A stretch of DNA of 64,000 nucleotides from Gyrodactylus bullatarudis (lineage: Eukaryota; Platyhelminthes; Monogenea; Gyrodactylidea; Gyrodactylidae). Numbering within the stretch: the stretch's first letter is position 1; each line of letters opens with the position of its first letter. Positions 43,814 through 57,065 of this stretch are shown here, piece by piece. The DNA is taken from NCBI GenBank assembly GCA_012064415.1, contig SSNU01000186.1:1-64000 (forward strand), in the 5' to 3' direction. The position numbers and the translations under genes were made by a program. The notes under the pieces were generated by a model that was not told the origin of the DNA, did no database searches, and saw nothing but the letters and a program-made list of their open reading frames with translations.

Positions 43814-45870
43814 CCCTTGCACTGGAAATGGGGTCCATCGGATCCCAACAAGAATTCGAAGCCCGACAATTTTTTTATTTTCAAGATGAGACAAGTGAAA
43901 CTCCAGGACATCTTTCAGATACTATTGATAAAATGAACAAAATGTTTTTTATTTCCAATTCTGTTTATTTAGGAAGTTAGCAACCTGAATATAAAAAATT
44001 TCATATTTTATAAGACGGGGTCCATTGGACCCCATGCTGAAACAGATAAGGATTGACTTCAAAATGAAAGAATAACTCTTCTTATCATTCATTATTACAT
44101 CAATGGACCCAGCGAAAAGTCACGGTGCTCTTGCTCTCGCTCTTCAAGAGGATTTATTCAGAAATCTTGAAGCAGCTGATGATTTCTCCAACTCATCAGA
44201 AGAAGATGAAATTTTACCAGATCCAGAAGAAGAAGAACCAACAGATGATGGATTCGACCATAATTTGGATCATAATTATTATAATACAATTGTATCAAAG
44301 TGTGGAGCTATCAAGTATTCATCTTTACCCCCCATCAACTCCCAAACTCCAGCACATAACATCATAAACTTCAGAAGTGGATTAACGCTTCATTCTCGTA
44401 AAATGGTTGACCAGGCTGACTTTTTTCATCTTCTGATAGATTTATCAATTTTGGAAGATGTTGTAAAATATTCCAATCTCTATATGGGATTTAAAAAGTC
44501 GAAATCCTCACCAATAACCCTCGAAGAGCTGCAGAAATGGATAGGTATTTCACTCTACTTCGGAGTCAGTAAACAAAGAAATATGGATCTGTCAGAGCTT
44601 TGGGATGAAGATAGTAAATACCCTATTCACAGAGTCCTGTCATATTCCAGATATTGTGTTATCAAACAATTTATTCGTTTCGATAATAAGCTGAATAGAA
44701 ATACCGGAGATGATCGAGATAAGTTGGCTCCCGTAAGAATGATGTTCCAGAAATTCTTGGAAAACTGTCAAAAATCTTATATTCCTTCCGAACAAATTAC
44801 TATTGATGAACAACTCATTAGTTTTAGAGGAAGGTGTCCTTTTAAAGTTTACATGCCTTCTAAGCCCGGTAAATATGGATTAAAGATTTGGGCGGCATGC
44901 GATGCCAAAAACTCCTATTTAGTGAATGCGGATATTTACATTGGTAAAGAAAATGGTCAACCAGAAGTTGGACAAGGATCCAGAGTAGTAAGACAACTAA
45001 TGCATAAAATGCTAAATTCCGGCAGGACACTCACTTGTGACAACTTTTTCACTACTTATGATCTTGCTATGTATTTGAAGAATAATAAAACTGCCCTTGT
45101 CGGAACATGTCGAAAGAATAAATCTTTTCTGCCCATTTCTTTTCAAGTAAACACCATAGAAGAAGGAAAAAAAGAATACATCCACAGCAATGGAGCTACA
45201 ATTCTAAGATTTGGTCAAAAGAAGAACAAACCTGTTCTTCTTCTATCAACCCTCCATACTAACGCTAAAGATGAAGAAGTAAAACCGGAGATGATAAAAT
45301 ACTATAACAGCACAAAGGGAGGAGTTGATACTTTGGATTTACTCATCGAGAATTATTCATGTAGAAGAGCAACTAAACGATGGCCCTTAGCAGTGTTCTG
45401 GAATATGCTGGATATCGCAGCATACAATGCTTATGTCTTATATAGTCTGAAATGGCCAGACAGCTTGAATGTGAAAAAATATTCTAGAAGAGAATTTTTG
45501 AAATGTCTTTCAAGGAAACTTATGGAAATTTCTCAAGATGAGCCTTTGACAGTAGACCCTCCGTTCAAGAAACAAAAAGTTCTTTCTGTAAGCAAAGCCC
45601 GGTGTGGTTTATGTCCAAGAGAAAGAGACAGGAAAACTAGAACAACATGCAGCAAATGTGAGAGGAAGACCTGCCAAGAACATGGCCAGATTATTTGCGA
45701 TCAATGCTTTTCTAAAATACCAAAATTAGAATAATTTATTTATTTCCAATAATAAATTTATTTTTGTACTTTCTAGAGTTCTGATAGTTTAATATTTGAT
45801 AATCAGAGTTTGGGGTCCAATGGACCCCAATTTATAAAATATGTTAAATCAAGCATTTCCAGTGCAAGGG
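43814..45870 (+). mobile_element. Complete piggyBac element
   Basis: 2057 bp bounded by TTAA on both sides (43810-43813, 45871-45874). The terminal inverted repeats are CCCTTGCACTGGAAATG (17 bp, perfect). Subterminal GGGGTCCATTGGACCCC-type palindromes occur near both ends (43830, 44015, 45812), probably transposase-binding sites. It contains one uninterrupted transposase. All visible requirements for mobility are present, so it looks recent and possibly active. Confidence 0.93.
44103..45734 (+). CDS. piggyBac transposase, intact
   Basis: A 543-aa DDE transposase of the piggyBac superfamily that excises and inserts the element precisely at TTAA. Layout: acidic disordered N-terminus (residues 20-55, many D/E); core with ITIDEQLISFRGR (catalytic D235), TLTCDNFFTTYDLA (D313) and STKGGVDTLD (D409, with the conserved D412); RRATKRWPLAVFWNMLDIAA before the end; and a C-terminal cross-brace zinc domain C501/C504, C516/C519, C524/H527, C532/C535. 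All catalytic and zinc residues are in place, there are no stops or frameshifts, and the length is normal for the family. The start ATG lies about 290 bp from the left end. The same Cys-rich tail survives in a broken relative at 60.2 kb. Confidence 0.95.
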   Translation: MDPAKSHGALALALQEDLFRNLEAADDFSNSSEEDEILPDPEEEEPTDDGFDHNLDHNYYNTIVSKCGAIKYSSLPPINSQTPAHNIINFRSGLTLHSRKMVDQADFFHLLIDLSILEDVVKYSNLYMGFKKSKSSPITLEELQKWIGISLYFGVSKQRNMDLSELWDEDSKYPIHRVLSYSRYCVIKQFIRFDNKLNRNTGDDRDKLAPVRMMFQKFLENCQKSYIPSEQITIDEQLISFRGRCPFKVYMPSKPGKYGLKIWAACDAKNSYLVNADIYIGKENGQPEVGQGSRVVRQLMHKMLNSGRTLTCDNFFTTYDLAMYLKNNKTALVGTCRKNKSFLPISFQVNTIEEGKKEYIHSNGATILRFGQKKNKPVLLLSTLHTNAKDEEVKPEMIKYYNSTKGGVDTLDLLIENYSCRRATKRWPLAVFWNMLDIAAYNAYVLYSLKWPDSLNVKKYSRREFLKCLSRKLMEISQDEPLTVDPPFKKQKVLSVSKARCGLCPRERDRKTRTTCSKCERKTCQEHGQIICDQCFSKIPKLE

Positions 45871-45874
45871 TTAA

Positions 45875-46591
45875 ACATCTGAGAATTTTCGAAAAACTCT
45901 GGTCAATGTAAAAAAGTTTGACCACTGAATAAATCTTGCATCCTTAGATTTATGACCTTGGACCAATCTATAAAATGTATGAGAAAACATATAAATAAGT
46001 ATATATGATAAGAGATGTTCCTGTTAATTTATTCCTTTTGTTTAGAGGAACCCTCTCTGAGAAATAGTAATAATTCAAAATGTACACTGTAAATCACAAT
46101 CATCTCTTGGGGTCTTAATTTCCATATGTTATGAAAATAAAATGTTGCTTTTAGACAGAGAGGTGTTACATTGTCCCCTCTCCAACCTCTCTCACTCTTT
46201 TATTTACTTATTAGTAAGTGAGTATCAGTAAGAAAAAGTTTTCAATATGCAAAAATAAAAAAAAATGTAGAAAGCAGTGATGGCCCTGTCAAAGGGAAGA
46301 TGTATGTCTTGTCTATGTGCCGATGGCAAATTGAGTTTCAATATTTTCACCTCGAATTCCTTAGCGGTATTAAATCTCTCTATAGACGCATTATTTAATG
46401 CCCAAGTTCTTTTTATTATTTCACTTGAGATAATAATAGACAGCTGTTTATTTTATTGTTATTTTCGGAAAATTTTCAGATTATAAAAAATACCAAATTT
46501 CTATCTTAATTTTTGTGAAATTCTAGGGAAGATTTAAATTATGTTATTCAGATGGGTTTTAAATACTCTATTGATCAAAAATATATCATTG
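45875..46591. other. Gene-free stretch
   Basis: AT-rich. The open frame 46277-46486 (+) is not supported by any motif. Confidence 0.4.
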
Positions 46592-46900
46592 TGACTTTGC
46601 TGCCTCGTATATAAGTCGTACTATTAGAAAGTTGTCAAGAAGATCTTATCATCACCTCAATAAAGACACTGCGGTGACCAGACATCTAAAACAGGAAAAC
46701 TATGCTGCTTAAATTTTTTAATTTTCTATTTCTAAGGGATGACAGTACAGAAATTCTTTATCAACAAGCATCAGCTTAATTTGTGTGTTAAAAAGAATTA
46801 TTTGTTTAGCATTTAACTTCCTATTCAGAAGTTTTTAGTGTTTTTTCAGCTTACATTAGATTCCTATTTTCAATCCTATATTCTTTTATAATTTGTAAAG
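46592..46900 (+). pseudogene. PLE endonuclease fragment plus tail
   Basis: DFAASYISRTIRKLSRRSYH-like sequence followed by HLNKDTAVTRHLKQENYAA gives the YIG strand and following helix, with frame damage after it and a shortened tail (AGAAGTTTTTAGTGTTTTTTCAGC). It is related to the 24.6-kb copy. Confidence 0.7.
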
Positions 46901-49900
46901 AAAGACCTCTGATGATCAAAATATCTTCTTACCTATTTCTCAATTTAAATTATACTTCTCAGAAAGAATAGATACAATGAAAAGATTGAGAAAATACTTG
47001 ATGTAGTCGAAAGAAGTGGAAGAATTTCCATCTGGATTTAAAATATCTTACCTCAATATCAGACTCGATTTCTCGATGCAAAAATCAAAGATTCCCAACT
47101 TTACATTAATTCGTTTAGGTATAGAATTTTGTCTTGATAAATTTGACATTTATGGTATTTCGAGTCAAAATAGGCACTAAATGCTTTATAGTCTTAAGGA
47201 CAATGTTTAGGTAAGCATGAATTTTCGTTCCATAAGACAGAGAGATGTAAATATGGTTAGATTAGAGTCAAGTTTTATCTAAAAAATCAAAAAATAACCT
47301 ATCCTATGATAAAAAAGCAAATTTTTATTTTCATTTGGTTCTGAAATGATGAAGGTCAGAGAAACGTTTCGTAGACTCAAAGGTTGATTTACTAATCTTG
47401 CGTTTGTTCATGAGAAAAGAAAGCCAGGAAGAAATATTTTGCCTTGGTGATTAAAAAAGAAGAATACAAGTTCCGTCTTATTCCCTGTTGTCATGTCCAT
47501 TCTTCAATTCGAATTTCCGGGTACTCACTTTCCCTTGATTATTATCATGCATTAAATTCAAGACTTTACTTTTCTTACCGTAACCCCTTGACTATTAGGT
47601 ATCAAGTATGATCTGATTAAGCACTTTTTAATCCAAAGTTCACATGTAAGTAGTCAGACCATATCTTGCTACTGAATGCTTAAAACTTGTAATCCCAAAT
47701 TCATACCATCTATAAAGACATGTAATCCTATTATTTCAGGAGGTTCACAAATTGTGCTCATCACTGCAAAAAGAAACACATAACATTAATTAGATCAGTC
47801 AAGTTACAACTTGGTGGGAAAAGAAAACAAATTATCCCCAGCATAAATAAAAATTTTATTCAAGCCTACCTGTGATCGTTACTGTATTTTCCTTTCACAT
47901 GTCTAGCGCGCGTGTCATCTTCTTGATGCCATGATAAAATTAAACAGTTCTCTTCCTTCCATTCACGATGAAAAGTTGACCTCATGGGAAATAACCATTA
48001 GTCTTTTTCTGCATTCTCAACGTTATTTCATGCAATTTCATTCAGTTTTTCTGCATTTTTAATTTCAACTGAAATATACATTTGTTAAGAATGATAATAA
48101 TAGACATTATCAAACAAGAAAACTCCTTCCATCAATGTTTAAGGTCACAAGAACGTTATTTTTTTATTTCCCATTAAAGAAGTAGACGAATTTTAATGAA
48201 TATTTGATGGCCTTTCCCTTTACTTTTAAATGAAGTTATCAATTGATAAAAAATGGATAATTTATTAGCGTTCATAAAAATTGCATCTATACTTTGATAC
48301 ATTCAGATCAAACCATGACAAAATTTGAAAAAATAGTTAATTTTTAATTTGGGTAATCATTTCTGAGGTTCTCTAACGAAATTGAACAAGGTTAGATATC
48401 TAAATTAAAAAGACAAAATAAAAATTATGAATATTTGAGAGGTTTTCTTTTAACATTTGGAATCTCTTAAATTATATAAAGCGAATCCAATAAGAAAAGT
48501 CATCCATCAATTGTGAATAGTAGTGAGATATCTTGGAGAAGATCTTTGAAATTTATTAAAAACACATGGTTACTGTTCATCTACTACCGGTTACTGCCAG
48601 TTGCTGTGGTAATTTTATCAATACAACTCTATATTCAATATTTGTTGTATTATTTAGTTTTTTCTTTTTGTGACATGGAAATTATGACCATATCGTGACA
48701 TGTACAGTTGTCATACAATTGCTTTTCACAGAAGAGCACACCTAAATTATGATTAATGAAGTATTTTTACAAAATACATAATAGTCCAATTCCAAAATCA
48801 ACATTTGCTGTTCTTGTTTAAGAAAGGGTTTTTTGTAAAAGAATTTGAATTAAATTTGTTTATTTTTCGAAATTGATTCAAAATTTCTACATATATTCAA
48901 ACTACTCATTAGTAGGTTTAATTTTAATTACATACTTAAAAATGAAATTCAAAATAAGACAAACGCAAAATTATTCACTGGATAGTCAGAAATAATTTTT
49001 TCAATTCGGTAAATAAGGAAATATTTGTTTTTTTTTTAATTCACAAATTTAATTCTTCCTTCAAAATTACGAATTACTGTGAACTTCTTTGGCCAGATTG
49101 ATTTTATTTATATCATCGTAGAATTCAAAAAATAATTTTGTTTCTGGCTAAAATTGCTGAGTATTGTAATAAATTGAATTCTCATCTTCTTGTCAACTAG
49201 TTTTTATAATAATGTATACGTCTTCTTCAATAACACAGAGCTGGAAATTTTCTATTTCAGAGTTTATTTTCTTAAAATTATTTCGCAATTGACACAGGTA
49301 TGAAACACCGTTATGTATTTTCACCTTCTTTCAACTTTTGACAAAAAATATTTTGTTACATATTCGACTTGCTGATGAATTGAGAAAAACAGAAACGTCG
49401 AATTAATCAAATACAAAAGCACTCTTATTCATAATTAAATACAATGAAAGGTTATGAATATGGCGAAATTTAATACATGTTTATTTTCGTTCTAAATTGA
49501 CAATACAATTCGTAAAAAATATGTACATTATCTTGTAGAAAACCCCTTTTCAAATAAACTGAACTAATTAACGGCCAAAATAAAAATTCTATGTGCCTTA
49601 TTTAGATATTATGAAAAATCAATTAAACAAATTTTAGAGTATTTTCAAGTCACTATCATTATCAGGGTTCTTCAGATTCAGAAAGATTCCGAAAATTTTC
49701 CGAATACCCACAATTTGACTTCAGGTATAAAAAAAATTTATTATTGTATAGAAACCCTACATTATGTAATCAAATGTCAATCCTGTTCTTGAGATAAATT
49801 TTATAATATCTAAGCTAGCTATCTCCCTAGTAGGTTTTACATCATTATTGATGATTCATTAATCTTTGATATCATTATCAAATGCTTGAAGAACGATAGA

Positions 49901-51344
49901 TAGGTCCAGGGAATATCCAAGTTACCCTTAGAAATGGTTTTTGCGAAGAAGAAGGTATCAGATCTCTAGAATTTTAATTTGAATCATTATTTCAACACAA
50001 ACAAAATGATTTTTAAGTTTATCGATAATTAATACTTGTTTTAATAATTTTATTTTCGGTACGGGATCCGAACTCTATAGAAAGGTATCTAAAGTCGCTA
50101 ATTTACATTTTATACATAATTTTGGACTATTCATCTATTGAAAGTTGATAGATTTAGTTAAATCTGAAGATAAACTTTGTGACAGTATTTTTTTGATTTT
50201 TATACCAGATGACTTGCCGAACGGATATAAGCTATTGATAAAATATATTGCATATTAATTTGTCCATTCAAGGAAAAAATTCAATTTCAAGCCCGGAAGT
50301 GACACAGTAAAAAATATTAGCAACTGCAGTGTATAATAATAGTATGTTGAGACAAGTTCAATCTATGCTTCAAGAATTGCAATATTGAAATATATATAAA
50401 ACATAGCCGAGCTTTATATTTTGTTAACTGTATAGAGAAAAAATACAACCAATACTTTATGTTTCAATACAGCGTAAACCAACTCCAAATTGTTTTTTTT
50501 GGCTTCAGGAAACAGGTGTCTGATTTCTACAATTAATCCTAAAAACATATTACTGAAACATAATCCACCCTGAATTGTCTATCGTGTGTGTAGCCGGTGA
50601 ATTTATCCTCGGGTATTGTTTCTCGTATGAAACAATTCACTTTGGTTGAATGATTCATCTTTATCATGAGACTTGAATCATAAACACGTTTGAATTCACG
50701 CGTAAAATTAATTTCGTTAACTCCAATTCAACGCTTAAATCGTCGGCTTTTTAGATTTACCCTAGACACATATCGATAGACACATGAATATGCAAAATAG
50801 TAGGTTTATCTTTGCACGGTTTGCTCATCGGGATTATTATCATGATAAAAAATTATGATTGTCTGACATTGACTCTGCAATCTTGTCGCAAAACATAAAG
50901 ATTTTATCCAATCGGAGGTTTTTATCTCACCTCTTAACCCTTTCGTGATATTCGATATTTTTTTGCTAGAACGAAATCTTATATTGAGATATAAAAATAA
51001 AATAATGTATAAAAAATAAATGCAAGTAAATCTAATCAATAGAATGAAATAGTTCTGGTTCTTGTGGTTTTATTAAATTTTATAGTGTCTGAAAGCAATT
51101 CATTAATCATCTGCTATTATTAATTAATGGACATAAGAATAGAAGAAGAGATTTAGAATAATCCAGGTTATCTGATCTGATGTGAGACATGACTAATTTA
51201 AGATCAGTCAGGTTCTCACAATCAGATAATTTGTATTTTGAGAATATATTATTAAAGCAAGTTAAAAAAATTAGATTAATATTTTAATATCATATGTAAA
51301 AACTATATAACACTTGTAAGTAATTTATGAAAATAATTTATTCG
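46901..51344. other. Gene-free stretch
   Basis: No supported gene in about 4.4 kb. Minor items: a MITE-like end (CTCATCTTCTTGTCAACTAG) near 49185, and TTAACCCTTTCGTGATATTC at 50934, which resembles a solitary piggyBac end. Confidence 0.45.
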
Positions 51345-51560
51345 ATTAGGTAGGAAAGAGTATTGTGTCTTAACGTGTGATCACTGCTCAGACATTTAAT
51401 TATGGAATAAATGAAGCTTAAATATCCGAAGCTTTAAATTTTTTGTAGGACCAATCAAAAGCTCTCAAACAAGGCCTTATACCGAAATTAAGACCCTTTT
51501 GAAATAGAGATAAAAAGAGATAATCAAGTAAAATAAATTTTTTTCATGTTATCAAAAATG
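51345..51560. repeat. Dispersed repeat, copy 2
   Basis: Diverged partner of 23830-24020 (AACGTGTGATCA, CAGACATTTAATTATGGAA, GACCAATCAAAAGCT). Confidence 0.5.
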
Positions 51561-51934
51561 TTTAAAAAATAATAATACCATTTTGATCGCCTAATAACTT
51601 ATTACGCAGGTCTCAACGAGATATCACATAATCTGTTTAATAATTCATCCTAAACAAACTTTGATAAAATAACCAAGATTACTAAATTTTATTTTTCGTC
51701 TATTTACTATTAGATAGGAAATTCATTAGAAATTAACTTTTTAATAAAAAGTTTTTATATTAATTATGAGTATTTTTCTCGATTGGTTTTCTTATCATCA
51801 GGGTTAATAAGCGATCAAGGCTTAATCTTGAGCTGAATAAAAAATTCATGTTTCTCCAATAACGACATAATAATAATAGTTTTATTAAAGAGTAGACATG
51901 TATCTGTAAATGATTCTTCATGTTATTCTTGGGC

Positions 51935-52170
51935 TCAATTTTGAATTTATCTAAGCTTAGTTTTTTGATTGATCAATTGAGATTTTTAAATATATTTTTA
52001 GATTTATTAAATATTGCTAGCTTTTTTAGGTTGCCAATTTCTGGAATACTTATAGCGTAATCCTTGACGTTGAGAGCTTACTATAGGTTTTAAAGCTTTC
52101 CAAGTCTAAGAGAGTTGTTGGAAGAGTTTAGTTCAAGATGGTAGTCGTAAAAATCGTTTTTGTGCAGATC
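51935..52170 (-). pseudogene. LINE fragment related to that at 1.2 kb
   Basis: On the minus strand it aligns with 1190-1420 (shared phrases AGATTTATTAAATATTGCTAG / GCATCTATTAAATATGGCAAA and CCAA.TTCTGGA). It is full of stops. Confidence 0.6.
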
Positions 52171-52546
52171 GAAGAATTATATTTTATTATTTTAAACCTT
52201 TTTTAATGAATTTTGCCTAATCTTTAATAATTATTATAATCTGATAACAAGGTGGAGCCTTTAAAAAAATAAAACTCATTAATTATAACGTGTTCATAAA
52301 TACATTTGATTGATTGTGTGGCATTTATGCTCTAATAATTTCTTTGCTTACTGAAGTATATTGAGCAGCACCTTTAGATTACCGTCTTGTTGCTAGACTC
52401 AGTGAGTGGAATGTCTAATTTTAGTCTAGATTCAATAATAATAATTATTATAATAAATGATTCAAGATTATCTTGATTTTGGTTTGATGATTGAAATAAA
52501 AAACAGTTTCTTTTATGATAAATCAAGTGATACAAAATTAATTTAA

Positions 52547-52740
52547 CCCTTAATGTCTCACTAGGTTATTTCTATCACATTTTAGCGATTCATCTAAGGC
52601 TCAGAAAATACTTCATTTACCACTCATTCGATAGGAAATCTATTTATATCCTGAAATTCGCAAAGATCTCAGCTAACTATTATCAAGTAATCATACCTAT
52701 AGAATGAGGTCATTCATGATAGAATTGGAATTTACAATCG
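52547..52740 (-). mobile_element. piggyBac-type MITE, lineage 3, truncated inverted copy
   Basis: TTAA at 52543 then CCCTTAATGTCTCACTAGG. The interior is the inverse of 32.99-33.12 kb (AAATACTTCATTTACCACTC, GATAGGAAATCTATT). The far end is missing. Confidence 0.7.
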
Positions 52741-52744
52741 CTAT

Positions 52745-52875
52745 CTGCTAAATTTATTTTCATGAAAAATATGCTCATGGCACCAAAATCCTATTTTTTT
52801 TGAACTTTGAACTCAAAATTTTTATTGATTTGATAGTGGGATTGTGGCCAAAAGATGTTTTTTTAGGATCACAAT
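52745..52875. repeat. Foldback family 2 fragment
   Basis: CATGAAAAATATGCTCATGG...TTTTTTTTGAACTTTGAACTC matches one arm of 61.5-61.6 kb. Confidence 0.6.
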
Positions 52876-52899
52876 GAGAGAAAGATATCAAATATGATC

Positions 52900-54045
52900 A
52901 ATCTGTTCTAATGCATAAAATTGTTTTTTTTGGCTTCAGGAAACAGGTGTCTGATCCCTCATGATCGTTTGGGAGCTGAATTTCAATTTTTGATCAAATT
53001 CACTACTTGATGATCAATGAAATTCCGATAAATCGCGATCCCTCGAAAATAGTGGATCTTTCAAAAGTTTATCAGAAAATATGCCTTTTTTAAACTTCAT
53101 TTTGTATTCAAGTGCTCAATGAAAAAAATCAGATTCCCAGCTTCACTAGTCATAAAATTTCTAACAAAAAAAAAAATTCTCTAGAACTTGAAATGTGATA
53201 ACAAGATGAATTTTTAATTATTCTTCTGAATTATAAATTATCTCCTGAATTCTCTTTTGGGAATAGAGAGACATGACATTTTCTCAAAAATAAATGATAC
53301 TCCTTCCTCTTCACCTAAGGGAACCAACTAATTTAATTTTAAATGTAAATCCCTCTCAGTTGGGATTCATTCCCCTTAAAAATGATGATTTTGAAATGTT
53401 CAATCATTAAAAAACGAGTAAAAGTGGGCCAGGTGACCACAAATGTGTAAATGGATACATTACATATACCCTAATTAGGACTATTCTTTATTGCGCATTA
53501 GTAAATGGCGCATATGTGGCCTTGGTCCGATAAAGAATACGATATACTGGGTATACTTTTGAATGACGTTTCTCTTGTATATACATTGGATGTATTCCTT
53601 GTACATTCTATGGAAATGTTTTTCATATGGGTTACATGTTTATGTACAAGAGACAATGAGGAAGGTATATGAATGCGGGATATTTTCAGGGGAGAATTGT
53701 ACAATGCACTTTCTTTAGCCTTTGAATATGTCAAATTAGTTTTTTTTCCTCAAGAGACAATATTTTTTATCAACAAATGGCTCCTGAATTACGTAAAAAG
53801 GAAAATGAAATGGATTACACTGGGGATTTTGAGATAAGAATTAACATTTGCAACATTTAAATACGACATTTGGACAACTGTGTTTTAATGGATTATTCCT
53901 TAGAATATCATTCAGTGAGATTAATCTCAAGTGAATCATTTTTATCAGTTTGCGCAAGATTCGAATCTTAAAAATTAAACAAAAGTTTAAAATTAGTTAT
54001 GATGAATTTTCATTGAATGAAAATTCTCTTGAGCAGCTAAAACAG
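52900..54045. other. Gene-free stretch
   Basis: No gene. GGCTTCAGGAAACAGGTGTC at 52932 also occurs exactly near 50501, with a preceding T run. Confidence 0.4.
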
Positions 54046-54049
54046 CAAA

Positions 54050-54180
54050 TCTATTGAACATTTGACCCCTCATGCTTTGATGACAAAGAGATTAAGGGCT
54101 TTTTAACATCGATGAAATGAAAACGAATCCCTTGCGGTGAGAGGGGGGCAACTGTTCTCTAATTTAACCACCAAAACTGA
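54050..54180. repeat. Dispersed repeat (copy 2 of the 26.1-kb pair)
   Basis: Shares GGGCTTTTTAACATCGATGA and the closing CAACTGTTCTCTAATTTAAC with 26075-26250. Confidence 0.75.
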
Positions 54181-55928
54181 TTAAAAACAAAAAAAACTTT
54201 TCTAGTATTCAGGTAGAAAATAAAAATTAAAGATCAATTCTAAATTGTGTTTTTGGTTCCTTTGGATGCACAGACTTGGTTCCTCCTTATTAATATTTCT
54301 AGTTTGCCGGACGTATATGAAAATTTACGTAATAATTATCAAAAATTATGGTTTTTAAAAAAATTGATCAGTCGAAAAACTAGAATCTGTATGAGATTTA
54401 TTAATCATCTAGTCGATCGACAAGAAAATGGCCATATGATTTTTTGGTTATCAGATAGGCAAAAGAGAGTAAGTTGCCGCCAATGCTAAGAGTTGTCAAA
54501 TCTATTCCAGGTGTCCACAGTTTGTTCATTTCATCAGATTTTTTACGTTTCATTTTGTAAAATAATACCCGACTCGTGTTACATATTTCATAAAAGAAAA
54601 AAATCATACATGTTTTTTATGATTAATAAATTTCACAAAGTAAAAAAAAAATACTCAAGACTAGAAAATGATATTTTGAGTAGAGAGAATATCCATCCAT
54701 TTAAGCTATTGGGTCTGTACTCTTTCCACCCTTCATGTCCTCTGTTTGAATGACTCAATTCAAACAATAAAATTTATATACAGACACCTGGGGTTCACTC
54801 TTTGATGATTTTCTAGCGATAAAAGAGAGTTTAAAGAATCACACACAAAAATAGAGGCAGACACCTGTAGTATGAATATCTGTCTGTATCACAATCATTA
54901 CGTAATTTTTTTCGAATGTATACTATTTTTCTTTCTTGTGCGTTCTTCTTGTGTGTGTACACTATCTGTATCTGTAAGTAAAAACCAATATTCATCATCA
55001 GTCTATGCCCCTTGAGATTTATTAAGATTTCATATCCTTTCTCATACATGTACAGATGTCCATTAACGAAAATACGAAAAATTATAGTGTTTGCATAAAT
55101 ATTGAAGATTTCTCTCCAGGCAATATATGCAGATATGTATGTCCTCTCAATAAATTGAACATTATCTTCACATTCCAACGGGCTATGGTGAGAAAGGTGG
55201 TCAACGAAAAAAGAGAAAATTTATCCCCAAAACGCAGAATTTCAAAAAGTAAATATTTGTTTTAACAATTTTCATGATTGTTACCCGGAATAAACTTGAA
55301 AAAATACTTGAATTGAATAAGAATTGGGTAATGAAGAGATATTTTTCATCAACATTTACAGATTGTAGATTGTAATGGAAACCTTATGAGTGAACATTTT
55401 TTAATGTTTATTAAAATTAGTTTTAACGTCTCCGATTATCTCACCAAATCACAATCCGATTACACTGAAATCTTCTGAGAAAAAAATACATGGGCTGAAA
55501 AAGAAGAGAGATAAAAAAAAGATATCGACTAGGATATTGAATTCTTGATATCTGTTAGGGACATGGTTTCTCAACTCTAGCGATTAAGCTAACTCAAAAT
55601 CAATCAAAAAACTCATTCATGATTTATATTTCTTCCTTGACTTTAAACCAACACGAGATCTACTATTTGCTTTGTATCCTATAATTATTTTGACAAAACT
55701 TTTTGAGTTAAAGTTAAGAAAATTTTATGAAATTAGACGTATCTAATTCTGTTACTAAATTTTTTTTGAAAATTTGGTTCAACAGGGAAATATTTTACAA
55801 TTCTTTATTATTGTGTACAGTTATTACTTTTGAGTAGTCATCAAAGATTTCGTGGTTCAAAAACATTTTCAAACCCTGTCATTTATGCATCATAATTTTG
55901 AACCAAGTAGTTCTTCAGGGAGCTGTTT
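54181..55928. other. Gene-free stretch
   Basis: Several overlapping short frames on both strands lack recognisable features. TTGGATGCACAGACTTGGTT near 54263 recurs in the 61.2/63.5-kb repeat. A PLE-terminus-like CGGACGT...TTACGT is near 54305. Confidence 0.4.
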
Positions 55929-55929
55929 G

Positions 55930-56272
55930 GCATAAATTGACTATTAAGTTGTTCGCTTGCAACCTGATTATGTTTTCTTTCCGCTTGTATTGGTCTACTT
56001 GGAGGAAAAGAGAGGGGGAGAAAGAACAAAAAACCATTTAGAAAAAAATAGTTTGGACTCTTAATTTTTAATTTTCCTTCAAGCTATATTATCAGAAATA
56101 TTACTCTAATAATTCTGATTGCTATAACAATCACTGTAATTTTTATAATCCTTATTTTTTAAGAAATACTACACCTTTCTCTCCGCTTTCTTTTCCTACA
56201 GATAGACCAATACAAGCCAGAAGACAACATAGTCAGGTAGTAAGCGAACAGCGTTGTAGTCAATTTATACAT
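55930..56272. mobile_element. Hairpin MITE with ~100-bp arms
   Basis: The left arm contains TTCGCTTGCAACCTGATTAT and GCTTGTATTGGTCTACTTGG. The right arm is its inverse (CAGATAGACCAATACAAGCC, ATAGTCAGGTAGTAAGCGAA). The outer ends are ATAAATTGACTA / TAGTCAATTTAT. There is no ORF, and no other copy is in the window. Confidence 0.85.
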
Positions 56273-57065
56273 CAATTGAATTTTCCTTTAGATTTCCATT
56301 TTAGAAATCGATAATTTGAAAAATTCTACATTATGATACTACTATTTCTATTTTAAAATCTTTTTTGTACCAAAATCAGTATCTTTGAAGGAATTAATTA
56401 ATTCATCATTTTAAGGAGAACACCAAATGTATCAAGATTATGATGTAACATTCATAAGAATATGACACGTAGACTCTTTTAGGGTTTTAATTACATCCGA
56501 GAATAAAAGAAAAAGGCCATCGAGCATGGAAACAAATATTTCACTTGTCATGGTACCAGTTTGAATTAAAACTCGAGTGAGCGGATATATTTAGTGAAAG
56601 AGCTCTATTCTATTTGAGAAGATGCTATGTATATAAAAACTTGAATAGTTTTATCAAGATCATTTGTTGAAAATTGTAAAAACTAATTTGGATATCAATG
56701 AAAAGTTGATAACAAAGCAAATGTTCCATTCTTCTATTTGACAGAAACGCCATAGGATATTTATTTTCTCAATTCGAAATTTATCTAATTAATATTCATT
56801 ATATAAATAATCCTCGTGTATGCTTGAAAATTAGAATAGCTTATCAATAAGTTGACATCAATGTTAAATTTTGAAATGAAATACAGACACAAGGTTAGCA
56901 TTAAAAAACTTTCCATCTTAAAGTACAGATCATCTTGGTTTAAACAGTGAAACTAGATTTGACCAAAGGTAAATTAAATAAAGTGTTGACTTGTATTAGC
57001 CTGCCATAAATTTACATTTATTCGTCTCTTATCAGTAGTCAGATTTCAGATAAGAGATTCTAGAC
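56273..57065. other. Gene-free stretch
   Basis: AT-rich; nothing recognised. Confidence 0.4.

Noticed and set aside
44125..44367. 80-aa ORF in the piggyBac transposase
   Set aside because: It is an alternative-frame shadow of the acidic transposase N-terminus.
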